From: Flectonema sp. DT1601
Taxonomy: Eukaryota; Euglenozoa; Diplonemea; Diplonemida; Diplonemidae
Assembly (NCBI GenBank): GCA_964019425.1
Contig: OZ025826.1
Coordinates: 664,796-728,795 of the forward strand
Reading direction: 5' to 3'
Length of the DNA stretch: 64,000 nt
In this document: piece after piece, positions 1 through 11,448 of the stretch
Layout: every line of letters starts with the position of its first letter
Position numbering within the stretch: the first letter of the stretch is position 1
Made by a program: the position numbers and the translations under genes
The notes under the pieces: model-generated
Database searches by the model: none
The model's input: the letters and a program-made list of their open reading frames with translations, nothing else
Told to the model about the DNA's origin: nothing

Positions 1-92
1 TGGTCCCTTGAGCATGAGAGCTTTTGGTGTACTTTTATGTTTCGTTGTCTTGGCTTGTTTATTATTATTATTATTACTTTTTTTTTTTGCAG

Positions 93-280
93 CAGTAAAA
101 AGGCAGTGTTGGTATACTGTTCTCTTACTTTGGTTTGGTTACATAGGTACTTTCCTTTTATATAAAGGAGGGTTTTCACCAATTGCGATTGTTTTGGCTC
201 CCTTTACAGTGTATATAGCAAGCATCAGCAAGCAAACTCTTTCCTCTGCAATGAACCACACTGATCAGCAACGGGGGTGA
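93..280 (+). CDS. Last exon of a multi-pass membrane protein (partial gene)
   Basis: A reading frame runs to a TGA at 278-280. It follows a pyrimidine tract ending in GCAG at 89-92, which I read as an intron acceptor, so the poly-Leu/Phe stretch coded before it is probably intron. The exon encodes about 62 residues: a basic start (VKRQCW), a hydrophobic segment (LLLWFGYIGTFLL), a short GGFSP loop and a second hydrophobic segment (IAIVLAPFTVYIA), then a polar tail. This looks like the C-terminal end of a membrane protein whose other exons lie outside the window. I do not recognise the family. It could also be a chance open frame; two membrane-like segments and a polar tail make a real exon somewhat more likely. 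Confidence 0.4.
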
Positions 281-880
281 GGTAAAGGTGATTTCTGATT
301 CATCTTATTCAAAGACCTTAAACATTTTTGATACAAGCTCTTCATTAACAGTAGATTCAAAATTATTAAATAAAACCTTTCCCGTTGTTATTTTTTTTTA
401 AATTTTTAATTTTTTTTTTTATTGTTTGTTTTTTTTGAACACAAATATTACCACGACTCGTTGTTGTGCAGTACTACATAGTAAAACTCTTTTTTTTTTG
501 ACACTTCAACCCTTCATAGCAGGCCTACTTGGTATTTGGTCCGGCGCAGTTATGACCATAAACTGACTGTCATCTTACCTGATCCTTTTGGTTTTCATTT
601 CTTGCTGAGTGATATGGCTATGTGCTGCCCAAATCTTTTGTGGTGCATTTCTAAAGCTTTTCGGTAAGCCCACAGTACACTTATAATGCTTTGGACAACT
701 GGGGGTGAACGATCCTCGGTACTGTTCCGGGGTTTTCTATTTTCTTTCGTGGAGTGTGGGCATATGGCACATGTGGTCGTATTATAAAGAAAGATGTATA
801 TGAAAGAAAGAAGATTTTTTATTTTTTTCACCTTCCCCCCACTCCCAGATCGTTTCTCTTTTATTTTCTTTTGTTGTTTA

Positions 881-1040
881 CAACCTGTTAGCCTCTGGGC
901 AAGGTGGAGGCTGGAAGTCGATCACTTCCAGCCAATACTATGAAACTACAATCTTCGCGATTGGGTCCTTACTGATGCGGGCTACCCAGACCCCTCGTAG
1001 TCATCAGTTTGTATTTTGCTAACTAAACTAAACTAAACTA
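881..1040 (+). mobile_element. Probable 3' end of an old non-LTR retroelement or SINE
   Basis: This patch is clearly less AT-rich than its surroundings and highly structured. Positions 909-918 and 924-933 form a perfect 10-bp inverted repeat with a 5-nt loop. Positions 971-977 (ACTGATG) pair perfectly with 1002-1008 (CATCAGT), enclosing GC-rich sequence. The patch ends in four copies of AACTA (1021-1040). Stem-loops followed by a short simple-repeat tail are typical of the 3' ends of LINEs and LINE-dependent SINEs that do not use poly(A). No reverse transcriptase frame is attached, so this would be a severely 5'-truncated copy or a SINE. It does not resemble the 3' end of the LINEs at 43.6-54.4 kb. 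Confidence 0.5.
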
Positions 1041-2724
1041 CTTTTTTCTTTCTTGTTTCATTGTGAGTCTTTCGTCATTTTAATCCTCTTCCTTTTAATT
1101 GCATCATTTCGTTGTATTTTTTTTTGACGTTCGTGCTATTCATCTTCAGAAAAGAAAAAAGAAAAAAAAAAAAAGCTTACTTTCTTGAGCTTCTTTTTGA
1201 TGAAAGTTAGCGATGGAAAGAAAAAAAGAAAATGAAGTTGGGAAAAAACTGCTCTGAGTGTCACTTTTTTTTTGTCTGTATTTTTTTCTTGCTTGCATTT
1301 CCTACTTCCATAAATGCAATTTCGTAAAAGTCTTAGTTAATTATATTCACGCGATCGCTTGAAAACTAAAAATCAACCTAAGTAGTTGAAAATGGTGGTT
1401 AATCCGCAAACCTGCAAATCGATCACCTGCTTCTTTAAATTTGTGCCAAAACTGTGAACCGACTTAAACTGATAAAGCTAAAGGAGGTTTACGTGTGCTG
1501 CCCAACATTCTTTTTCGTTCTTACAATACTTGTCAAATGCAAAAAAAAAAAAAAAAACCTTTTCACGTAGTTTTACCATGATCCATTTTGTGACTAATAG
1601 TAAGGAAAACTTGCAAACTGTACTTTCAACAAAAAAGAAAAAAAAAAAGGAAATGAGAAAATTCATATTCATTCAGATGGTGGGATATTTTGTCGTTCGT
1701 TTAAAAATCAACCGCAGGAGTTGATATCAATGACAAAAATAGAAAGTACACAAAAGAGAACAGTAATATATCAATCCGTTCTCAATTCATCTCAAGAAAG
1801 GGGGTTTGATGCTGTTGATGCTCTAAGAAGATTCTTTTGTTCATATTTTCCCAAATTCAATACTTATTCTGTTCTGAGTACGAATATCTACAGTGCAATT
1901 GTAGAAGTAAGAAAGTGGGAGAAGCTCCGTCCTCCTCTCTTCTTCATTTTTTTTTTTTTTTTTTTTGACTGAACTAAAAGTTCACTCTCTGCTGTATTCA
2001 AGAAGCCCATCAGCCTAAGTAAACCATAACGATCCTTAACAAAGATTGGGTTTACTTATGTTTGCTGCTGCTTCGTTGCTGTGTAGAGCTAACCCGATGC
2101 TCCGTAGTTTGCTGTATCAGTGACTTCTTTGTCTATCTATCTCTTGGAGTATATAAATAAATAATTCTTAGAGGTTCATATTCTAAGCTTCTTCAATGTA
2201 CCATATACAGCAAAAATTATAAAAATAAAAAAAGTATCTGTTCCAAGCGAAGCAATAAGGGAAGTACCTGCACATTTAACTGCATGCGGGTGCCCCTTTT
2301 GCCTTCGAGAAAATAAAAAAAAACCAAAAAAAAACTGGTGATTCCTGTTTTAATATTATTCTTTCTTTTTTCCCCCTACGTTCTTTCTTTTTCTGTAGTT
2401 TTGCTTTTTTTTGAAGGGGGTGCCTTGTTTTAGTGGTGCCAGTTTTTTTTTTCCCATAGTCTTGTATCTGATTTCGGTTTTTGATTGAGATAGTTTGTTA
2501 AAAAAAGAGAAAGTCCTGGACCTGCTGCAAAGTGCTCCTTACCCATGGTTGAAAGGAGCATCCCATTCAGAAAAACTACAATTGCACTGACTCTTTGTCT
2601 ACGGACACGTTTATACTCTGTTGATGTGTTGTGTGATAGCAATACATCGTATTTTTACTTTTTTTTTTTTTTTTTTTTGAATTGGATTAATATATTCTGC
2701 AAGGGAGCTTGCATTGCTTTATGG

Positions 2725-2820
2725 CCTGAAAATACGTATTCCACAAGTGTTTTATGCAACAGCGGAACAATTATTGTTTTTATAACTTTTTTTTTTTTTT
2801 TTTTTCATTCTATATTTTAA
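2725..2820 (+). repeat. Dispersed short repeat, copy 1
   Basis: The segment contains TACGTATTCCACAAGTGT, then an AACAGC-type motif, ATTGTTTTTATAAC, a long T run and an ATATTTTAACTT end. The same ordered motifs recur near 8165-8330 and 30787-30938, and the 3' half near 23915-24015. The shared order around a variable T run points to a short interspersed repeat rather than chance. Confidence 0.5.
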
Positions 2821-2874
2821 CTTCTTGGTGATCAAAATTGCAACTGCAATACCCTCTGTTTGCTGAATTAATTT

Positions 2875-2917
<43 letters not shown>

Positions 2918-4619
2918 CCGACCTAACACAGGTTATGTGTACCAATAGTTTGTTAGCATGTTTACCGCCGTAGAAACCTTCCTTCTCAAACAAAATTACC
3001 TGAAATTAAACCGTGTAGTGATTAAATGGTGATATTCCGTTTTTCATGTGTGAGTTTCTCTACTTCTACAAATCGACGTAGTTTAGTCTTTTTTTTACCC
3101 GTTTTTTTGCGGTTTTTTCATTTTCTTTTTCAAACTGAATAATAATATTGTTCATTCTCAGTAGTTTAAAAAAAAAAAAAAACATCTCAGAGAGGTGTGA
3201 TGTCTTTTTTCTATTAACACAATTAAGCTTTAGGTGAGTCTATTGTTGTAGTCATGAATGCTTCATTCTAACTGTCTAAAATTCAACAACTTTCCTAAAG
3301 TGAATTGGTATCTTGCTTGGCATTTGTCAGATTGTTTAATCATTTCAACGAATTTTCAACACTATTTGAAAGTTGTTGTCTTCATTCCTTCGTCGTAATT
3401 CACCACTTCATTGCGGGAAAGCGATTTCTCATAACCTTACTTGCGATTAAGCGATGCACCAATTCAGTTTTTTTTTTTTTTTTTTATTCTTTTTGGTTCG
3501 CAGTCTCAACTTAATTGAACACTCATTATTAATTGAGTTTTTCAGTTTTTCAGTTTCTTAGTCATTCTTATTATAGTTGTGGGTGTTAAAAAACTTGCGC
3601 AATGGGCTCTCTCTTATCTCTTAGTTTTTGCTTAGCGAGCCATTGGGTAGAATAGAAAGTTTTTATTGCACTTTAAAACGGTTGCAATGTTGCTTCTATA
3701 TATCTACCTTGTGAGCGTGTATCGCAGTGCGACATTAGCTTCTAACGTAGATGACCCCCTGTGAACCCGAAAAAATATAATTTGGTAATATTTACCATGG
3801 AGTGCAACCGCTGAAATGCACGTACGTGCCGACTGGCTTAAAATCATTTTCCTCCGTTCACGATTTTTAAAAGTATTTTTTTTTTTTTTAAATATGTAGT
3901 ACTCTCTCCAAGCAGATACCTGCGTTGTACCTGCTTCGGAAACACACATTTTTTTATTTATTTTTTTTATTACAATTCGCATTAGCTTGATGAGATTTAG
4001 AGTTTCGTGTTTCTTTTGGCTATTGAGAAGGTTTGCACGTTTTTTTTTTTTTTTTTTTTTTCTCCACTCGTTCGGTTATGGATATGAAAAAAAAACAAAA
4101 AAAAAAAAAAACAACTTTATATTTCCTGAAAACTTTTTAAGAAAAAACCCCCGATATACAAAGTGCCTCAATTTCGTATATGGGTAGTACAATAAAAATA
4201 AATATCTTATTAGTCACTATTTAGTAACAAACACATATAAAACGTGAAAGGAGAAAGAAAAGATAGCATTGCCTCATTCAGTCCTCTTGAGTTTTGAAAG
4301 GGACAATTATATTACACGCGACATACAAAACGAGTTATTCGCGTAAGAAAAAAAACTATTCCAATTACTTATTTATTTATTTATTTTATTTTTTTTTCGT
4401 TGAAAAAAATATTTCTTTTAAAAACCCTGATTATTTATTATATTGTTGGAGTGTTTTTTTATATTTTTAAACACGATTTGCTGCTGTGTTGTGTAGTCAT
4501 AACGAAAACAAAAAAAAAAAGCAATCGAGACCACATTAGCTTTTGATTGAAGGCTAGGTTATGTATTTTCACTGTTTTTTTTTTTTAATGTTTTTGTGTT
4601 AGTTTACAGCCGAGGATAT

Positions 4620-4652
<33 letters not shown>

Positions 4653-5088
4653 TGCGACTTTTTTAAAACGTGAGTGCTTATGGAACGAGAAGTTCCTCTT
4701 TCAACGAACGTATGATTCCGGTTGTTAAGTTTTCCTTGGGTTTGACCTCTCAGTAAGCTAAGGTGGAGACAGTAGATTGAAGAATTAAAGAAAAGTAGTT
4801 GTCTGTCTATTGTGATTGACCCTCAAATAAGAGATGCTTTCTTCTTTAATAATGTCATTTGTAGAAAATCCTAAATCCACCAGCACCAATCCCCTTATTT
4901 AAACAAATTTCTTTTTATTGCACAAGTTCTCTCCCCGTTATAACGATGCTCCACTCATCGTATACTTACGTTCTTTTTCTAAGTTTTCATAGTGTTCTTT
5001 TTTTTTTTTGTTTTTTTTTTTTGTAATTTTGCTAGGCTTCCCAAGCCGCATATTGTTTTGCACGCTCATTACCTCTACTATCACGAAT

Positions 5089-5121
<33 letters not shown>

Positions 5122-6834
5122 ATATTCACTCAACAGACTGGCTTAATTACTCTAATCTGTTGCCTAACGGTGTTTCTTCTTTCATTGTTATTGAGATGCC
5201 CTGCATCTCCGGTGTTGTGAAGTGAGTTGTTTTATTTATTTATTTATTCATTTATTTATTTCTTTTTTCATGGACGTTTACTAACTACTTTTTCAATTGA
5301 ACAGCATGATCTTGCGAAAGAAAAAAAAAAAAAAATGTCATTTTTAATTTTGAAAAAAAAAAAAAAAGCGTGAACACATGCTACCAAGAACAACTCTCCG
5401 CTGTTGAGTTTTTGTACGCTCGCAGCGCATGAAATGAACGCCCGACTTGCATATGGCTCATCTCGTTGAAAAAATCACAACCACCATGTCGCGTGTATTG
5501 CTTTGAGAATTGTGTCTTTGTTTCTTAGTTATTCGTTATTTTCTTTAAGTATTCAAAAAAAAAAAAAACCTTTTGAGAGTTCTGGTTTTGGAACCTAGTG
5601 GACAGTCGAAGTCAGCTTGCGTTTATAACTGCCCGTTGAAAGTCTTATATGGTAAACAAACTACTCTACTAGAGTCACGTGTAGTTAGCATTAATCAGAT
5701 ACAGAAATAAAGTCTTCTTCTCTGTTCTCTTGTGGCTACTGAACCTTGCTTGCGTGATTCTTACTTCTTTGTTTTTTGTTCGTTGTGCATCACAGAGTTC
5801 AAAGAACGTGTTTTTCTATTTTTTTTTTTTTTTATTGCTGGCAATTACTGACAATGAAAAAAAAAGAAAAAGAAAAAGAAAAAAAAAAAAAGCACTGCCA
5901 AGATTATGCATAATCTGGCTTGTGCACACAACATATGACCAATTAATTTGGTTAACACTCACGAATTATTCTGTTTTTTCCCCTTTTTTTTCTTACAGCA
6001 GAGAAATCCCTTTTGTGCCCTGTGTGCCCAGTGTTGTTATTTTTTTATTTTTTTTTTTTTTTTCCCTTTTACCCTCTATCCAGTTAGCTCTGTATGTTGA
6101 AGAAGTACCAAGTCCTCCGTGATTGAGTATCATATTTGGACCCGGGGAGTTCCTGGTTTTTTTTTTTTCGGATCGAGGTTCAGAGTAATGACATTTATTT
6201 TCGATCTACAGTTCGCAATATTTTCGTACGGAAAGAACGAAGAAAAAAAAAAAAAAAATAGAGGGGGGGAAAAAAAATGGCGTGCTTTTCTGTAGACAGT
6301 ACTTTTTCAGATTTTACGTAAACCATTGTACGCAACTTTAGGCTACCAAGCCACTTTTTTTTTTTTTAGAAGAAAAAAAAAAAAAAAAACCGAACCTTTT
6401 TCATCTTCAATCATCGAATAAAACAACAAAAGAAAATTTACGGTGTGGGGAACTCGCACAGAAATCATCAAAAAAAAAAAAAAAAAAGCACGCTTCAAGG
6501 ATCAATTTAAAAAGAGAGTTAATGTCTGGGGGAAAAAAATAATAGTAAAAAGTGACTGCGACAAGATTAAAGCACTTCACAACACAACACACAACACACA
6601 CACACACTCATCACACATTAGCCCCTTTTTTCTTTTATGAGTTTCCGAATATATATTGCTCCGTGTGTGTTACGGATGCTAATTATTAATTTTCATAAGT
6701 AAGTTGAGCAGATTAAAATCTTAATTACTACCAGTCAGAAGGAGATGGCAATACACAAAAAATATGAGGATTTACTACCCATAGATTATTTTGATAATAT
6801 AAGACAATAAATAGTTTATCATTATTAACATCCA

Positions 6835-7239
6835 ATGCACAGTTCTCACAACATGAATGACACATGGATTGATACTTCTGATATGGATGAAGCCTGGGTT
6901 GAAATGGGTCTTCTTGTATTAATTACCTGGATGGGTATGAGCAGCCTGCGAATTATGAGACAGGCTTATGACGCTGCAAAAGAAATGGGAGGACGGCTTG
7001 ATAGGTGCTGCATAAAACCGACTACTACTACGGTCAATAAGAAATCATCCAAAAAAGTACTGCAAGGTCGTAAAAGAAGAAGAATGTTAAGAGCTCTTTT
7101 AGAAAAACCGGTTGTGTCACAGGCAACGCAAACAGAAACACCCCTGTGTTCGCCTCCATTGTCCCCGAAAGGCGGTTGGAATGAACCAGAATATGTCTTC
7201 ATCGACGAGCTTGACATGTCGTGCATACCACCAGCGTGA
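6835..7239 (+). CDS. Small hypothetical protein with one membrane segment
   Basis: A 134-codon frame in an otherwise open-frame-poor region. The N-terminus is acidic and Trp/Met-rich; residues about 22-41 (VEMGLLVLITWMGMSSLRIM) could span a membrane. A basic stretch follows (KKSSKK...GRKRRR), and the C-terminal part is Pro-rich. A second start at codon 7 (position 6853) is equally plausible. I do not recognise the family. In another frame, 7221-7451 reads like real coding sequence (TTSVIHEEQMTDIMQRLQ, then LESLIYPSKKQFDELMDVLD) around a GTACGT...CTCTTCAG intron-like interval, but the phases do not join cleanly. So this may be a gene with an unresolved 3' exon or a shifted one. Confidence 0.5.
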   Translation: MHSSHNMNDTWIDTSDMDEAWVEMGLLVLITWMGMSSLRIMRQAYDAAKEMGGRLDRCCIKPTTTTVNKKSSKKVLQGRKRRRMLRALLEKPVVSQATQTETPLCSPPLSPKGGWNEPEYVFIDELDMSCIPPA

Positions 7240-8164
7240 TCCACGAGGAACAAATGACTGACATAATGCAACGTCTACAGCACAGTACCAGGTACGTACT
7301 TTATAAATTGTTGTTGTTGTTGTTTTTTAAATTATATAATGAAAAACAACAATGCGAACTCTCTCTCTCTCTTCAGTTGTTAGAGTCATTAATTTATCCC
7401 TCAAAAAAACAGTTTGACGAACTGATGGATGTGCTCGACAGAAGGAAATGAAAAAGAATGAATAAAAAGAAAAAAGAATAATATGAAAAAAAAGAAAAAA
7501 GAAAAGGAGAGTTTGCTTACCTACGATTAGGTTATCGACCTCTTCTTTGACGTAGGATGCGATTCGGAGAAACTTTTCAGGCTATCAAGTACCTCAATGA
7601 TAATTATGTAGTTACATTGAACTGTTTTCTTTTATGGGAAAACAGCGATGATACTACTTTTAGGCACTTTACGTCAGCTGTTTTATATGTTCATAACATG
7701 TAGTAATTGTCAAAGGTGAAAATTTATTTAATTTACGCACAAACAAAGCCAAACCAGTGATTTTTTCCCGTTACTCCTCTTTCTTTAGGGAGGTTGGGAG
7801 TTCCACATGAATTGTTATTTTTTAGTAACTTGCTTGTGAAATATGGTTCAGCAGAACAATGTGTGTTTCCTCCCCCCTCTTTTTAAAGATTTTCTATTGC
7901 AGTAAAACTCGTACTGTCTGCTCACGCGGGCAGTGGGTTTAGGTAGTCATTTGTTTCAGGTTATTCTACGTCTCTTATCGTCTGTGAGAGTCTCACGGTT
8001 GCTGGTAGCGATAAAACTGTTAACCCTGTTGAGCTTTTTTTCCTGGCTTTTGGCTCCTAGGCTTCGTAAATAAATAAATAATTTTTGTAGATATTGGGAA
8101 ACGTTTCAATTATCTATCCTCCGAGGTTTGAGGCATTAACTAAAAACAGTTGTCCTTTTTTAAG

Positions 8165-8330
8165 GGGGACAAGTAGTATAAGATTAAGAATCTGAAACTG
8201 CTTTATTCCACAATGTTAATGGATAAGCAGAGCAATTTTGTTTTTCCTTTAACTTTTTTTTTTCTTTCTTTTTTTTTTATATCTTGATATTTTTGGTGCA
8301 CTATTTCATAATAAAAACTCATACATTTCT
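8165..8330 (+). repeat. Dispersed short repeat, copy 2
   Basis: Begins GGGGACAAGTAGTATAAGAT, continues through CTGAAACTGC..TATTCCACAA, a run of T with interruptions, and ends near CATAATAAAAACTCATA. The opening 20 bases are almost the same as those at 30787, and the ending matches those at 23990 and 30915. Confidence 0.55.
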
Positions 8331-8994
8331 GATATGTTTTTTATGTAACTTTTTGCGGACAATGTGGACGGCTGACGAAGGCTGATAACGGTATTTTAAA
8401 GATTTCAGTCCATTTGTGGAATTGCTGCTGCTTTGTGGCTTCTATTCTTCCTAGCTATGTGTCCTTCAGAATTTCGATACTGGTATTTTCGGTCTGTTTA
8501 TGTCGTGTTTTCTTAGGAGAGTGTAGACTTAGTAGTTTTCATGAGAGCTTGACTTCAGAATGGATGACACCATCTAGTCTCGTGTTTCTTAAGACTCACA
8601 TTCTCCTTTCTCTTTGTGTCATAAATCATTATCGTAGTTGTGTTGAGGTGCTGTAAACTTTCGGGGATAAGCCTATCAACAATGACCCAATGCACCTGTT
8701 TAGCCTGTTGTGGCTGGTAGCAGTTATGGTAAGGCTTCCTTTGTGTACCTGAAAGCTTCAATTACTCAGATGACTTGGTTTGATTAAATATATTGTTTTT
8801 CTTTTTCATTTTTTTCTTTTTTGTGATGTTATAGTAGTCTGTAGTTCCACAGCTACGAGACAATAATCAGAAAACTTGTTTTTTGTGGTCAGATTGTATC
8901 TTCTTCCCTTCCCTTATTGTACTGTGATGTAGCCTTAAGAAGTCAGCTGGTTGTGTTGGTGTCCAACGGTGTGGCTCTTTCATGGGTTTAGGTT

Positions 8995-9165
8995 GAAGGG
9001 TCTGCGAAGGGTCTCTCGGGACCTCTCGTGGGTTCGGAAGCCTTCTGTGTCAGGCCGCATGTCGTGTCTACTGATCTACTGATTACGAAATCCATCGCTT
9101 TTGATGTGAGGACGTTTTATGTTCTGCCTGCCTGTCCTCTTAATGATGCAAACACCCTCGTGTAG
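8995..9165 (+). other. Less AT-rich patch with an open 56-codon frame
   Basis: This patch (GGGTCTCTCGGGACC... and onward) stands out by base composition. One frame is open for 56 codons to a TAG at 9163-9165 without a clear start. I do not recognise the translation. It may be a decayed gene or element piece. Confidence 0.2.
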
Positions 9166-9534
9166 TTTGTTTCTCACTATGCAAAAAAATGGTGAACTGT
9201 CAAACTTGTTTTATATTTATCTATTGTCTCTGCTGAGACGAAAAAATGACCTTCCACTTGTTATATTGTGTTATTCTTCTTGTCGGTCAAAGGCCGATAA
9301 TATGAATGCATTTGTTTTTATTGTGAACCGTGTTGTCCGAAAAGTTGTTTTGTTTTGTACTTATTCTTTTATATTAAATTTAAAATAATTATGAGAAGGG
9401 AAACAGAAGGCAAAAGTAACCTTCTATCCTGCCATATGTTATTGCTATTAGGCAAATTGATATCACTTCTTCGTCAATTTGAAGCAGAGGTTGCTGAACC
9501 TAAGCTGCTTATTGACCTGTGAGTGTAAATGTAA

Positions 9535-9569
<35 letters not shown>

Positions 9570-10239
9570 TATTCCCCTTCTGGATGAATATGCAATAAGG
9601 AAAAAAGAAAGAAAAAAAAATAATTAAATAAATAAATAAATTGGGTACTAACCTCACAATGTCATTTTCTTGCCCGAATCCGTCGCTCTCCCTCCCTGCA
9701 CTTAAGGGATGCTATTTTTTTTTTTTATTTTTATTAGAGTCTTGGGGACTCTCCTCCCGTGTGGCTGTTACTAAAACCTTCTCTTAGATAAAAAAAAGAA
9801 ATCCAATGATTTTCTTTAAATCAAGTAACCATCCTTGTGTCACAAACAGCTAATAAGCCACATTTGGGTTGGCAAATACATGCCATGTAATTAACTTGTT
9901 GATAGCCCGTTAGGAATTGTTTCTTTGGTCTCCAACTCGCTGTTCCTACTTTCTTTTGACGGTGAACATGCTCAGGTAACTGCAGTGAATTATACGGTTA
10001 ATCCTTTTTTTAAGTTACTTTTCCCTTTACGTAAAAGGAATTATTGTAAAAAGGATGTATAAACTTCAATAAACAAAAAAGGAAAAAAAAAAAAAACAAG
10101 AGAAAAAAAAAAGGCACACCCCTCACACACATTTGACACCGTAGTCCGTTCTCCAGTACAGCATATTTTGGGAGGGGTTTTTTGGGTAGGGGTTTTTTTT
10201 TTTTTTTTTTTTTCTTTTTTGAAATGTTCTTTTTCACAA

Positions 10240-10820
10240 GAAAATCTGACCAGCAGCGATTATTACATAACCTCCTTATTCGTGTGTGATCCCAACTGGA
10301 ACACTGCTCAACTACGGGGACGGCTCGGTGATTTCGCAAGGCTGGTCAGATCTTACAAAAACAAGGGGGGGGGAACAAATAACTATATTTCACACAGGAA
10401 ATACTACACCACAAGAAAATGAAAATGCCGAAGGAAAATAAGCGCGGGTTCTCTGTGCAAAGGTTGCACTAAGACATAGTGATTGGTACCGAGATTGCTG
10501 AGGAACAGGATACAGGAAAGTAGAGGGGGTGCGTCAACATTAAAAAAAAAAAAAAAAAAAAGGCCAAAAAGAAATGGTAAAAATCATTAAAAAAAAAAAA
10601 AAAAAAAAAAAATACCACCAAAACCAAAAAGAAAAAACCACGGCAAAAATGACGCACCCCAGCAGTGGGAGCGCAACCTATGCACGGCCATTGATTATTT
10701 GTACTCAGAAGGGTAAACAGTTTTCATCTCCGACGTTGCAATCCCTGTACTACTTACGAAGAGCGATCTACCCCACCGATGACTGTCATCCGACGATTTC
10801 TGTCGTAGTGTTTAAGTAAC
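10240..10820 (+). other. Two possible short coding patches
   Basis: Two segments read like ordinary protein rather than homopolymer translation: about 10240-10365 (contains DPNWNTAQLRGRLGDFARLV) and about 10640-10819 (contains LQSLYYLRRAIYPTDDCHPT, ending TAA at 10817-10819). A region rich in A runs separates them. They could be exons of an unrecognised small gene or remnants. No start, family or splice sites can be fixed. Confidence 0.25.
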
Positions 10821-11101
10821 TAATGTTTTTTATATTTTAATTTTTTGTCCTCGCTGCTGTTCTTTCTTGGTTATGTTTATTGAGGGCTAACTAATCAAAT
10901 AGCTCATCGGGTAGAATTTTTAAAAAAGAATCAATTCTCTACAAAAAGAATTATAATTTAAACAACATATAAAAAAGTAATCAAATATTGTTTGGATACT
11001 TTTTGGAAAAAAAAAACCAACAAGAACTGCAGTAAGGAAACGAACTGTACCTACTGTACCTGTATTTTTGTTTATTTCTGTTTTGTTTTGTTCTGTTCTG
11101 T

Positions 11102-11140
<39 letters not shown>

Positions 11141-11448
11141 GGAAAAGGGAGGGGTGTAAAAAAAAAAAAAAGAAATTCAAAAAAAACCGTTTGTAATATA
11201 AAATAACATTTACCCATGCGCACGGTTTTCCGATTAGCGAATTGTTTTTTTTATTTTTTCTGAAATTCTTTATATAAGATAACTTAACAACAGAGATATC
11301 ATTTCGTTGTTTTTTTTTTTTTTTTTAAATTATTTTTGTACACCCACAGGCTTCCGCTCCTATTGAATTTAATATGTCGAAGTGAAGCAATTGAAAAAAA
11401 CAAAAAATAATAATAAAACTTTCGGTTAGTTTATTTTAATAAGTTAAA

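Larger units (their letters stand above)
281..6834. other. Gene-free AT-rich stretch rich in poly-T/poly-A
   Basis: I find no convincing gene here. The open frames present are mostly poly-Phe or poly-Lys translations of homopolymer runs. The longest T runs are about 30 bases (2881-2910 and 4622-4651), with others at 5091-5120 and 4040-4061. Short TTTA microsatellites occur near 4370 and 5231. The only structured items are a retroelement-like 3' end at 881-1040 and one copy of a dispersed repeat at 2725-2820, listed separately. Confidence 0.6.
7452..11448. other. Intergenic stretch before MON2
   Basis: No supported gene. It contains a dispersed repeat copy (8165-8330), a less AT-rich patch at 8995-9165, possible decayed coding patches at 10240-10820, long A/T runs (for example 9537-9566, 10590-10611, 11109-11132) and a probable MON2 leader. 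A TACACCCACAG acceptor-like site ends at 11350, about 100 nt before the MON2 start, followed by an upstream ATG with an immediate stop. Confidence 0.5.

Noticed and set aside
4938-5225. Poly-Phe and poly-Lys open frames here and at many intergenic sites
   Set aside because: Direct translations of T and A runs; not protein-coding.
8985-9060. tRNA- or SINE-head-like patch containing GTGGGTTCGGAAGCC
   Set aside because: There is no A box at the right distance and no cloverleaf can be drawn.
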